Shown here piece by piece: positions 49,056 to 60,854 of a stretch of 64,000 nt of DNA. The stretch's first letter is position 1; every line of letters starts with the position of its first letter. Under the pieces are notes generated by a model, which was not told the DNA's origin, ran no database searches, and saw only the letters and a list, made by a program, of their open reading frames with translations. Made by a program: the position numbers and the translations under genes. This DNA is from Tetrahymena thermophila SB210. Lineage: Eukaryota; Ciliophora; Oligohymenophorea; Hymenostomatida; Tetrahymenidae. The stretch lies in the NCBI RefSeq assembly GCF_000189635.1, contig NW_002476420.1, positions 534,625 through 598,624 on the forward strand. Direction: 5' to 3'.

Positions 49056-50295
49056 GAAATATTTTAATTTATATATTTAAATAAAATTTACTTGTAAACA
49101 TACATACAATAGGTGTAAATGACTGTAATTATTTTTTATTTGAAAATGGCTTTATTAAATAAATAAAAAAATTATTTTGAATACTAATAATTATAGATGA
49201 GAAAAAGTATTAATCAATCTGAAATAAATAAATAAATATTAAATAAACTCTATTAAAATCAGTAATATTAAGTTTTAAATAGTGTGTGTATAGATTTTTA
49301 ACCCTTAAAATGCCATTAAATTAAGTTAAGCTATCTCTAATTTTTGTAATTTGCTTTATTTTATTAATATAATTACTAGTAATTTACTAAATAAATAGCG
49401 ATTTTTATAAAATATATAAAAATGAGGGTATATCAATTCAAGTTCTTTTTTTTTAATTAGTTTATTTTAGATAAGTAAGTTCTAAATTTCAAAATAATAT
49501 GCCTTGATTATTTAGTAAATGTAATAAATAAATAACATCTGCTTAAATTTGGTCGTTTATGAAGGATGAAGTATTAACTACATGTTTAAAAATAAAGTAG
49601 ATGCGATCTTGTTTCATATTTATTAAAATAAGCTTTTAATTATATTAAGCTTAAGAGAGCTATAAATTATTAAGGTATGCAAAATAATTAGAATACTTCC
49701 ATTCATCATTCATCTAGATTAAATGTATTTAGTTTCAGGAATAATAACTATTTCTTAATAATTAAAATTTTATAAATCTATAATAAATAAATATACTGTC
49801 GTTTCTCATTAATTAACACTAAAAAAAAAAACCTTTTTCCTCAATATTGGGTGTTAATTAATTAACTTTATTTATACAATAGAAAACATATTTAATTTTT
49901 AATTATGAGGTGTTTACAGTAATTAAATTATTAATTAATATATCTGATAATAACTAATATTAATTAAATCTAGTTGGTATTAAATTCAAAATAACTGAAA
50001 TATATATATGCCTTTATTTTAGTTCTATCTATAATTTATTCAATATATTAGTTCTAATTTTATTATATCTTAAGTTAATTTTGTATATTTTAATTTATCT
50101 ATCTTTCGAGTTATTATGTTCTAGCTAAAGTTTTATATAACAATACCAAAAATATTACTATTTTTCACTCAATTAATTAAAGTTTCATATTCCTTAAATA
50201 CTTTAAATCACCATTAGTATTTACCGAATATTATATGTTAAATCAATTAAAATAAAAAAATAAAATTAAAATCTAAAAAAAAACAGTTGAAAAAT
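49056..50295. other. Spacer: SD4 copy, 12-bp inverted repeat, type 2 flank
   Basis: About 49060-49800 is SD4-like. 49808-49862 is bounded by 12-bp inverted repeats. From about 49895 it is the flank shared with gene 8. No gene seen. Confidence 0.55.
49808..49862. repeat. 55-bp segment bounded by a perfect 12-bp inverted repeat
   Basis: ATTAATTAACAC at 49808-49819 and GTGTTAATTAAT at 49851-49862 are exact reverse complements around a 31-bp core with a poly-A run. The related flank near 45730 does not show it. Confidence 0.8.
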
Positions 50296-50742
50296 ATGAG
50301 AATAATTTGCGTTGCTTTAATTGCTTTACTTGGAATGTCTGTTGTCTATGCTGATTAATAAAAAGAGCTTATGAAATGTGTATCGCACGCAACCTAATGC
50401 TATAATAGTTTGTAGAAATGAGGAAGATAAAGCCTGTTAAAAAGAAATTTCTCCAGTATCTCAATGTATTTTTGGTTGTAATAAAACTAATTCTACTTAT
50501 GAAAAAGGGCAATGCATTAAAAATTAATGTACTACCGAAAACTCAGAGCTCAAAACGGCTTTATCTAATATTGTTAAATGCTTTGATAAATTCGCTCCAT
50601 CTGAAAATAAAGGTGACAATAAAGATGAAAGTGTAACTAAGATCAAAATGGCAAAACTACTAAAGCTGAACAAGGTGTTATTTCTGGCGGAAAATCATTA
50701 GTTTTTGCATTTACTTTTGCTGTTTTTGCTTTATTATATTGA
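50296..50742 (+). pseudogene. Frameshifted short family B member (unit 10)
   Basis: Starts with a good signal peptide, MRIICVALIALLGMSVVYA, and CVSHAT, then needs a frame change near 50400 to continue as IIVCRNEEDKACQKEI, SQCIFGCNKT, GQCIKNQC and IVKCFDKF. A second change near 50638 is needed to reach the linker and the hydrophobic tail (SLVFAFTFAVFALLY) ending at TGA 50740-50742. All eight cysteines survive across the frames, so inactivation is recent, or the shifts are sequencing errors. No KKDEG stalk; sister of gene 8. Confidence 0.75.
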
Positions 50743-51325
50743 AAAATATTTTTTTTTTAAGAGATTAATGTAAAAAAACAATAAAATAAGTTTATTTTAA
50801 GTTTATGTGGTTCTTGTTTATTTTTTAGCCAATCAAATTAATAACTTTTAAAAATAAACAAATATCATCTCTAAATAAATTTGATAGTTTTAATTATTAA
50901 AAATAAATATATTATTTAATATGTATGTCTAAAATTTTTAACTTTTTAAAAAACATTTTGGGTTTTAATTATTTTTATTATTATTAAATTACTAAAAAAT
51001 ATAAATGATTTCATGTCTTTAAAAATAAATTTATAGTAAAAATTAAACTTTTAGAATTTCAGTAAAAAACAAACCATTTAAATACAATATTGGTTGATAT
51101 AAAAAATAGAAAAGTATGAAATATTTTTATTTTTTTTACTAAATATTTATTATATTTTATGGAGTGATTAGTAAAAATTTAAAATAACAGTAAAAAAAAT
51201 ACTTATCAATCAATTAATTAAAGTTTCATTTTATTTATTTATTTTTCGTATTTTTAAATTGTTTCATGGTTTAATCAATTAAAAAAAAAAAATTATAAAT
51301 AAATCTAAAAAAATAGTTGAAAAAT
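50743..51325. other. Spacer between units 10 and 11
   Basis: AT-rich with no gene seen. A shortened family B leader (CTAAAAAAATAGTTGAAAA) precedes unit 11. Confidence 0.5.
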
Positions 51326-51910
51326 ATGAAAATTACTTGCTTAGCTTTGATTACTTTATTTACAATATCTTTTGTCTATGTTGATGAACAGTCTAACCCT
51401 GTCAAAGAATGTTCTCAATAAACTGAAGCTGAAATTAATTTTGTTGAAATAGAATTGTAAAGATTGGAAAAACACACTGGTGATATACAATAGTTTTAAT
51501 CTTATTTTGTATGAATAAGGACTATTCTTTAAAAAAAAATACTACCAGAAACTTAAAGCTAAAAGCTGTTTTATCAAATAAGTTACACTAAATGTTTTTT
51601 TTAATCCTAAATGAAGATAATAACAAAAAAGGTAACAAGAAAAATGAAGGTGAAAATTAGGATAAGGAAAAAAGAAAGATTAAGGAGAAAATAAGGACAA
51701 GGGAAACAAAAAAGATGAAGGAGAAAAGCAGATCTTAGGAAACAATATAAATGAAGAAAATAAAAGATGAAAGAAATAAGAAAGAAGAAGAGAACAAGAA
51801 AGATGTAGGGTATTTAAAATAAGTTGAAAATAAATAAGACAAGGTAGAGAAAAGTTAAAAGATTAAAATGGTGAGAAGAACCCTTAAGACAAAAATATTA
51901 AAAAGATAAA
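51326..51910 (+). pseudogene. Strongly degraded family B pseudogene (unit 11)
   Basis: A signal peptide-like start, MKITCLALITLFTISFVYV, and DEQSNPVKEC are recognisable, but most cysteines are lost (MNC to INF; EAC absent; ESC to KHT). The frame meets TGA in the region equivalent to YEQGLC. The following KKDEG-like purine stretch (about 51600-51870) is out of frame and broken, and no GPI tail is seen. Oldest decay in the array, at its right end. Confidence 0.8.
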
Positions 51911-52486
51911 AATAAAAAAGTTAAATAGAATATTTTAATGAAATGATAAGTTTAAATCTATAGTCTATGAAAAATTTTGGAAAATAATTTTATGTTTTAA
52001 ATTTTTTAGAAATCCATTCGTTTGTTTGTTTGTTTGATTAAAATTACTTATAATTTTTGACTTTATGGTATAAAAAAATTAAATAGAATATTTTTTGTGA
52101 TCAGCAAGATGCACTAAAAATATCTATTTATTTATTTGAAGTATAAGCTAAGATTATATGTTTCTAAGTGCTAGATTAAATTCATATGTAGTTTATATTT
52201 TTAAAAATACAGGATTTAAAATGGATTGAAAAGTACTGTTTTAATGAACTATTAAAAATAAGAAGACCTTATTTGCTATGCTTGAAATATGTAAAACTGT
52301 AGGAGTTATAAAGCAAGTTCATTATAAGAAAAATAATAAAAATATTGATTTGATCAAATTTGCAAATTTTATTAATTAATAGTGGAAACAAAGCATTAAT
52401 TAAAAAATATCAGCACCTAATATAATATACAAACAATAACAACTTAAACATAAAAGATACAAAAATTTTAAAATTAATTTACAGAA
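51911..52486. other. Intergenic, right edge of the array
   Basis: AT-rich, with (TTTG)n near 52018-52036. No gene seen; no similarity to array spacers noticed, so the array ends here. Confidence 0.5.
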
Positions 52487-54502
52487 ATGGCTAACTCTTA
52501 AGATTAATCTGTTTAGCACAAGGAAATAGAAGTATAGACAACACCTAGAAATAATTCCCTTTAATAAAATTAGCATTTGCTTGATTAAAATGACATGGTA
52601 ATACAGGATTAGAATAATCACCACTAATATTAAGAGAATCATAATGAGCAATAAGATTTTCAGCACTAAGATAATTCATTAGAAATGAATAACTTCGAAT
52701 ATAAATCATATTTGTAAATAAATTGAAAGAGTTTTAATGCTCTGACTAATTTTTAAAGCCTTCTTTAATTTAAATACTAATTACAGGAATCCTGATTAAG
52801 CAAAATCTCCTAGCCAATAATAGTAGGCATCTGCAGCAGCACCATAAGTTATAAAAAAGAAATGTGAAAATTGCACAAGTGGTTAAGTAGCTTAAAGGCT
52901 AAAGCAACAGTAAATAATTAATTAATCAATCATTTGAAAATCTTGATTTAAACGAACTGGAATTTGATTAGATCACTATTTGTTTAAAGTGGAATGATTG
53001 AACTAAATAAAATATGACTTAGTTTAAATTCAAAAATTTTACAATAGAAATTAATATTATATACTAAAATCTTTTAGATTTACGAAATATTTTTATTGAT
53101 AGATAGTAAGAAGTGCACAAACTAAAGATATAAAACGATAAGTTATTAGCTTAACTTAGGCAAATGAGTATTCAATTAGATGAAACTTTAGAGAAGTTTA
53201 AAGTAAAAAAGAATGAAAAGCCAGCATTAAATTAAGAATAAACAAGAAGTATTATTTAATTTTCTATAATAATAATAATAATAATAATAATACTTTTCTT
53301 CTCTTTATAATATAGGGGACGTCAATGAAAGTGAGTTAGAAAATGCTAAATAATAATTAGAGTTTTATACGAAATAAATAGCAATGTATGCAAATTAGGA
53401 TTAAGAATTTAGTTCCAACAGGTACATATATTAATCATATTAGAATTTAATTTTAAAAAACCTAATAAATTTTTTATTTTTATTCTAAACAGAGTTAATT
53501 AATGGTAGTAATCGCTGAAAGAAATAGATTATTAATTAAATGAGGCTAAGGTGTTCAATAAAAATTTGCTTTATATAAAGAGAGAATAAGAAAGGACTAT
53601 GCAATCAAATAAAGAGAGCACCAAAATTAAAATGCTTAGAGATGAAACTATGCATTTAAAGAGTCTTATCAGAGAAGCTAGAAGGGTTTTAAAAGATAAT
53701 GAAAAAGGTTTTAAAAAAACATAAGAACACACTGAAAAACTTAAATTAAGACATGAAGAAGTGTGTAAATAATTTGGTGTTCCTTTTGCTCCCTTTGAAA
53801 GTTTGGCAAAAGTAATTTATTTTAATTAAAGAAGTTGCATTTTAAGATAAAATTTCTTTGTAATCAAGGATGAAAGAATAGAAATTAAAATAGAAGATGA
53901 AAAAGACAAAGGCAAATTTCACGTGCTAAAAGTAAAAAGCATTTTATTTTTCTATTTTATGAATGAAAATACAATAAATTTATTAATTATTAAATTAGAT
54001 CAATGAAGAGAATATTTTTAAATTGTAGAATCACTTAAAAATCGTAGATGATAGCATAAATGCATCAAAAAAACAATTTAAAGTTGATATTAAATAGTAA
54101 TAAAAAATATTAGATCATGTATCTAAAGAAAAATAAGATATATAGGTTTAGCTAGATAGAAGAGAAAAAGTAAAATTTGTGAAAATATTCAATTGATATT
54201 AAGTTTTTGTTTATTTTTTTACAGGAATTGCAAGAAGCTTATGACAGCTTAAATAACTTTAAAGCTATTGCATCTAATAGTACTTCAAATTTAAACGGCT
54301 TAAAGGTAATAGAAGCATCTAAACCTACTAAATCGGGTTCATTACAAGTAAAAATAATTACAAATTATGAATGAAAATTTATAATATTTTAACATAAAAT
54401 GATATTTAGGTTATAGCTCCTTATGTCAAGAAATATAAAGTTCAAAAAAACGATTTAAAAGGATTACCTCTTAATGACAAAAATTAATTAGCATCAAGAT
54501 GA
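52487..54502 (+). CDS. Coiled-coil protein, nine exons
   Basis: Exons 52487-52713, 52787-52909, 53103-53248, 53316-53421, 53493-53811, 53869-53931, 53999-54169, 54225-54347 and 54410-54502 join in consistent phase to 456 residues with a TGA stop. The first about 100 residues are Gln/Asn/His-rich and probably disordered, ending KKKCENC. Coiled-coil heptads follow from about 115 (QEVHKLKIQNDKLLAQLRQM, ELENAKQQLEFYTKQ, SLIREARRVLKDNEKGFKKT), a less helical stretch FGVPFAPFESL, then more coil (DIQVQLDRREKELQEAYDSL) and a basic tail VIAPYVKKYKVQKND. No catalytic motif. Multi-exon, single-copy coiled-coil proteins of this sort are often cytoskeletal or ciliary in ciliates, but I cannot assign a family. 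Intron 3 holds an (ATA)n run. Confidence 0.78.
53275..53302. repeat. (ATA)n microsatellite in intron 3 of the coiled-coil gene
   Basis: About eight to nine ATA units, seen directly between exons 3 and 4. Confidence 0.85.
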
Positions 54503-55487
54503 CATTTTGATAAAAACTATAAAAAAAATTGAATATTTATTCAGTATTATTTATTAAATATTAAGTTATTTCAAATTTATCTTTTAAATTAAGAGATAGC
54601 TTGAAGCAATCACTAAAAATAAATAAAAATTCTAAAAGCTTAAAATAATTTGATTCAAAATAAAAATTATTTAATTTTAGTTTTAATAAGCAGATTTTAA
54701 CATTAAAGATTAATCATTTATTTTTAATTATTAATAAAATTTTAAATATTAAAAAATATCAATTTTATATTAATTTTTGATTTCTTAAATCATATTTTAA
54801 GGATTAATTTTAATTAAAATTAACTTTAAATGTTCACTTTTCAATTATTAAATTTTAAATTTTATTAAAAACTTGTTGAAATTCTGTTTTATTTAATCTT
54901 AAGATCTATCATTATTTCCAACCTAAAATTTCAGAATTTTGAAAATTGATTACTCAATCTTCTTTTTTATATTCGAAGGCATAATTTTTACATTAAAACT
55001 TATAATATATTTTTCATAAAGTTCAATAAAGTTAATTAAACATGTCATATTGGTATTTAATATTAAAATACATATATACATTTTACTTAAAATATTTTTT
55101 ATGTTTTCCTAAAATTAAAATTTAGATTTTTCTTTTTTTAATTTTAATCAAACAAACAACTTCTTTATTTAATGAATTAACACCTATAAAATTGAATTTA
55201 AATTTGTATTTAAAAATAAATCTAATAATACATTAAAATGTTTCTTGTTTTAATTTAGTATCTTTTCAATTTAAGTTTATATTTTGACAGCTTTTAAAAC
55301 CATTATTTTTATGAAACTTATAGCTGTAGATGAATGAATGAATGAATGAATGAATAGAAAGAATTGAATAACTATTTAGAAAAAAAGGAAATAATACAAT
55401 TAGAATATATTTTATATAAATTTGATGGAGTAAAATTTATTATATATTAAGTTTTTAGAGGTATTTAAATAATATTTATATTTTCCC
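54503..55487. other. Convergent intergenic region
   Basis: Lies between the 3' ends of the coiled-coil gene (plus) and the citrate synthase gene (minus). AT-rich, with (TGAA)n at 55331-55356. No gene seen. Confidence 0.55.
55331..55356. repeat. (TGAA)n microsatellite
   Basis: About six tandem TGAA units, seen directly. Confidence 0.9.
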
Positions 55488-58305
55488 TCAAGCTTAAGTA
55501 GCACTTTGCTTGGCTTCTTTACGTTAGGCTGTATATTCGACAGAAACTTATCTTCTTCTAGAAGTAGCACTTTTGTATGCATCTAAGTATGAAGATTTCT
55601 TTTATTTTATTTAATAAAGTAAGTTAATGAATGGTTTATTTACTTGATAAAATATTTAAATTTATATTATTTAAAGAATTAATTACTTCTTAACGTTGGG
55701 AGATATCAACATAATCCTTGTTAGAAAGACCTTGATAATTTTGACGAGGACGAACAATCTTATTTTCAGGATCATTAACGAACTCGTTCCAGTGGGCTAA
55801 CCAACCAGCAACTCTAGGAATAGTGAAGAGGACAGGGAACATATCAGTGGGGAAGCCCATAGCTTTGTAGATAACACCACTGTAAAAGTCAACGTTGGGG
55901 TAGAGTTTTCTCTTAACAAAATATTCGTCAGATAAAGCAATCTTTTCTAATTCAATAGCTATTTCAACAAGAGGTTCCTTTCCAACAATTTCAAAGACTT
56001 CATCAGCAACTCTCTTGATAATTTTAGCTCTAGGATCGTAGCTCTTATAAACTCTGTGACCAAAACCAAATAATAATTTCTTACGGTCTTTGACATCTTG
56101 AATAAATTGAGGAATATTTTCCTTCTTACCAATTTGATTTAACATTCTTAAGACAGCTTCATTGGCACCACCCTTTATTAATAAAATTAAATTGTTTATA
56201 AACAATTTATTTTTCAATGCTTTGCTAATATCAATTAAAGTAAATTAATTCATTCAAATCTTTATTTATTTTATATTATTGCTAATTTCTTTCTTTCTTT
56301 ATTTTTAATTTGCATTTCACCAATTCATATTTTCATATTCCTTATTTAAGAATGCTTTTTTTACTTTTGCTTTATAATTTTTATAACTAAACTACTGGAA
56401 ATTTAAATATTTCAGCTTATTTATTGTTAAGAAGAATATAAATTAAAATTTAATTATTACATGCTTGGGTCCATAGAGAGCAGCAGCAGCACCAGAAATG
56501 CATGAATAAACATCGACTCCTGATGAGCATAAATGACGGATGGCAGCAGTAGAACAATTTAATTCATGTTCTGCGTGTAAGATGAATAAAATATCCAAAG
56601 CCTTAACTAATTTAGGATGAGGTAAATATTTATTTTCATTCAAACGATCTAACATGTAAAGGAAGTTTTCAACGTAGTCCAATTTAGGATGAGGCTTGTT
56701 ATGGGAACGACCGATTCTGTGTCTGTAACAGTTAGCAGCAATAGTTGTGATGTTACCAAGAATTCTATGAATTTATTTGTTTCTAACAGTAGAGTCTTCA
56801 TAAATATTTTAACCAGATAAAGCAGGGTTTGCTTCAGGGTGGAATGTTGAAGTAGCGGCTATGGTAGAAACAAGCATACCCATAGGATGGGCATCGTATC
56901 TGAAAGACTTCATCATTTGATTGATATCTTAGTGGACAAAAGTGTGTGTTTAAATTCTATTAAATTTAAAAAATAAAAGTGAATAAGTAAAAATCAAATA
57001 TCTTTTGAAAGCAAATTAAGATTATTTAAACCATATTGGTTTGTTTATCTATCTATTTATTTCCAGCTTTAAGCTAATTTTTTAAATCCTATTTTATTTA
57101 TTATTTTATTTGTGTGGTTTATAGTAAATATTATAGAATATTTGCTTAGTTTGTTTTTATGCTTGCACTTTTGGCGATGGCTTAATTAGTTGCTATTTAT
57201 TTATTGGTTTAATCAAGTGTTAGTTTATTTTATATATGATATGTGGAAATATAATAATAAAAGTTAGTTTATTTCGATTAAATAAATAAATAAAATAGAA
57301 TCAGTCAGCTAATTTTTATAATTTGTTTATTTGATTATCGCTGAATGAATTATAAAAAGAAAAAATAAATAATATTGATTGTTATTAATTATATCGGTTG
57401 ATTATTTAAGAAATGAATGATCTACGTATTTAGATTGCGTCACTTAAAACGAGATAGAATTTTAATTGTAAATAAAGAGGAAATAAATAGATCTATTTAT
57501 TTATTCAAAATAAATTTTTGAGAAGTTTTCTTACTTGTTCTTCCAGATTTAGAATTGAGAAGGAGTGGGAAGTTCTCCGTAGATCAAGAGGAAGGCAACT
57601 TCAAGGAAGTTAGACTTTTCAGCCAATTGTTCAATAGGATAACCTCTGTATTCTAAAATACCTTTGTCACCATCGATATAACTGATCTTGGAAGTCTATT
57701 TTAATTTTCCGTTTAAAAAGAATGAATATAAGTCAAATCTATGTTTTAATTTTAAAGTTTGATGATCTATCATTTATATTTCGATTTGCTATCTTTAAAT
57801 GATTCTATCAGCAACTTAATTTTGAAAATTATCCATATTTATCATGAATTATTGTGTAAATCAAGTTTTCGAAATAAGTAATTAATTACACAACATATGG
57901 TATTCATATAACCAGGATCATAACTACGTAAAACTCCTTCGTCTTTTAATCCAACTTTGAGCAAGTCATTTGCTTAGATGAATTCGTTATTGTGGATCTT
58001 CAATTCGAAAGTATTACCTATTTTATGTAAGTAGATCGTTTTAATCTCATTTTACTTTATTTTTATTATTGCTCCAAAAATGTATACAAAAAGTTAGTTT
58101 CTTTCAGTAGTAGTTTTAAGATTTTTTAAAAAATAAATAAAGAGAAAGGAGAAGAAAAGTCAAGTAGGAGACCGGAGACAAAGCTCCATAAATAAGGAGA
58201 AAGGAAATTTAAACAATTACCCTTTCTGTCAGTGATGGTAAGGGTGTCCTTTTTGTTAACATCGTTTTTGTTAACTTGTTAATTAATTTCTGAGATTCTC
58301 TCCAT
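55488..58305 (-). CDS. Citrate synthase, glyoxysomal/bacterial-like type
   Basis: Condenses acetyl-CoA with oxaloacetate to citrate. Minus-strand exons in order are 58305-58221, 58017-57890, 57695-57535, 56956-56461, 56172-55687 and 55598-55488, giving 488 residues and a TGA stop. Family motifs are clear: [61 protein letters not shown] and [11 protein letters not shown]. Catalytic residues by comparison with E. coli GltA are His255, His290 and Asp385; the intron at 56460 falls directly after His290. YPNVDFYSG and GHRVY are typical of the hexameric/glyoxysomal class, not the mammalian mitochondrial class. No obvious mitochondrial presequence and no SKL-type C-terminus is seen, so the compartment is uncertain. 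The C-terminus has about 37 extra residues, basic then Ala/Gln-rich ([18 protein letters not shown]). An AG just upstream of the start could be an acceptor of an unseen 5' exon. Confidence 0.88.
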
Positions 58306-60854
58306 TTTAGCAAATGTCTACTTTAGTTTTAGAAAAAATGGTTATTAAAAATTATATGCAAACTATTTATTTATAAATTAAGTACTTCTTTTTCTTTAAT
58401 TCTTTCAAAGTTTATTTTTCTTTATTCTTTTTCTTTCTTTCTTTTTTTGTTATTTTTTTTATTTTTTTGTTTCTACTGCTTTTCTAATAAGACGTGAAAT
58501 GTATTGATTTCTTGTAAAGTTATTAGAAACTATTGAAAGTATTCCATTTGAATCTATCTCTTTTCCGAACAGTGACGTATATTGCAAAATCTAACTAATT
58601 AGATCATACCAATCCTTAATCTACTAATTACATCATCCCCGCAATATAATTTTTTATTTTTTATTTCTTATTTAACTACTCCATTCAATCTATTAATAGA
58701 AAACGGACATATTGAGTTGATCCATATCATAGCTTATTCTATATTAGTTTTATCATTTATATTTTTTAGGCTTTATTTAGAATATATTTCCTATAAAATA
58801 TTTAATCTTTAAATAAAATTGTTAAACTTCTAATTTAATTTTTACATAATTTTTGACAGAAGTAATTTGTGCCTGTAAGATTTTTAGAAATGTGGTCATA
58901 ATTGATAATTAAATTAAGAAATTTCATGTATACATACCATTTTAAATTAAATTATATTTGAAAAAAAATAAAAATTCGATTATAAATCTTATTTTAAAAT
59001 ATTTTCAATTATAATTTAGATTTTCATAAATTACTTAGAATTAATCATTCAATAAATAATTCATATATTTTTTTTAAGGTTTAAGGAGATGGTTAAAATA
59101 TTTTTTTTCTCATAATGTTACTGTCGAGTTTAATTTAATATTATTATATGTTTTTTTATTTGGCTCTCCTGCAAAAAAGATGGTAAAATATTTTTAAAAG
59201 TTTCATAAAAAAATTATTATTTTAAATATTTTTATTGAAAAAATGAATTCGAATTTCTTATAAAGCTGTTTTATGATTTTATTGAAAAATCTAAAGAAAA
59301 GATAAATTTGAATATAAATAATTTTATTATTTAATATTTTCTTTATATTTTTATTAAAATTTTTTACAAATTTATTAATTAAACAGATATTCAAAGAAAT
59401 AATTGAAATATTTTATTTTATATTTAACTTGATGAAATTCAAACCATTTTGAATTTAATACAAACAAACAAGTAAGTAATTAACAAAATTGTATTTTATT
59501 AATAATCATTCTTATGTGCTCTCAAATAAAAACAAGTTTGGCTGCTGAAATTTACTAATTATAATATTTTATTATTATATTAAAATAGATAAAATAATAA
59601 TTCAAATATAAAAATAATTTAATAAAACAAAAAATAAAATGCTTTAATACAATCCTACTTTATTAAACAATAGAAACTAAATCATTATGTCCAATAAAGT
59701 TAAAAAATTAAAAATTTACTATTGATTATTAAATAACTTAAAAATATTTAAAAAATATAACAATAATTGTTATTAAATATGATATGATATGATAATGATA
59801 TTTTGAAATATTTCCTTTGATATCAAAAAAGATATTTATAATTTTTCATTAAAAAAATATGAAAAATATATACCCATGAACCTTAAAATAATTCTCTCCA
59901 AAAATAATTGTCTTTCAACTGAAAATTTTAAAATTTGAGAACAGCTCTATATTTATAATTTTTAATTTATTTCTTTTTGTTTTGAATATTTTGAGGTGTA
60001 TTTATAGAAATTCAAAATTTATTATCAAAAGCATTTTCTTAGTTTCTTATTTGTTTGTTTGTTTGTTTTAAATTTTGAATAAAAATTTTTATTTTCAATT
60101 AACTATTTTATTATTTTACATTTTTTAAAATGAATTGATGTAGCTTCTAAAAATTACTTAATAAATACTTTGATTATTAAATTACAGAATACTTATTTAA
60201 ATTTACTACTAAATTCAGATATTTTATACTGATAAACTAGTTAAAGAGCCATTTTGTTTATTTAATTTTTTCAATTCTAAATAATCTATTGCTTCTATTT
60301 AAATTTAGTAAAACTAAATAAAATTTTTAATGATTTATTCATACAATTTTAAAATAAAATATAAATTAGATTATTTAAAATGCTATTAATTCAGTTTTTT
60401 TTAAAATAAGATTTAGCAAACTTCTAATTTTAATCGATAAATTTGATAAACTTACTAATTAATTAAATAAATTTAAAATTATAAAAAATACTCAATGAGG
60501 TTAGTAACGAACTAAAATAATAGTTTTGTGAATAAAATTAATATTAATGAGTAGACCGACTGACTGATTAACCAACAAATAAACTTTTATAAAAATATTA
60601 TTTGATTATTAAATAAATTTAGAAGGTTAATAATGAATGCAGTTTATAATTAGCTAAATACTAAGTAATTATAAATATTGTTAATATTTTTATCAAATTT
60701 GTTGTGGCTTATAATAAGGAAATTTTTAGATATCAAAAATCAAGCAAGATTACCCAATAATAAATTTACATTAAAAGAAAATAAATCAACATTTATTAAT
60801 AGCTTTTGCTTAATAAATAATTATTCTTTAATTAACTAATAGAATAAGCAGCTC
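58306..60854. other. Divergent intergenic region, about 2.5 kb
   Basis: Lies between the 5' ends of the citrate synthase gene (minus) and the gene at 60855 (plus), so it should contain both promoters. Very AT-rich, and no gene was seen. The only compositionally distinct patch is 58565-58650, with GTGACGTA and an 8-bp inverted repeat. (TTTG)n lies near 60050-60068. Confidence 0.55.
58578..58648. other. 71-bp segment bounded by an 8-bp inverted repeat
   Basis: TATATTGC (58578-58585) and GCAATATA (58641-58648) are exact complements enclosing a GC-richer core with TCTAACTAATTAGA and CATCATCCCC. On the minus strand the core begins GGGGATGATG, which resembles a box C, but no box D is evident and there is no tRNA B box. 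It could be a promoter element of citrate synthase or a small RNA; unproven. Confidence 0.4.

Noticed and set aside
55690-56217. Separate citrate synthase fragments as broken genes
   Set aside because: Interruptions are ordinary introns with GTAA donors and AG acceptors in consistent phase; the joined protein has all catalytic motifs.
58578-58648. tRNA gene (71 bp with paired ends)
   Set aside because: No A box or GGTTCRA B box, and no cloverleaf could be drawn.
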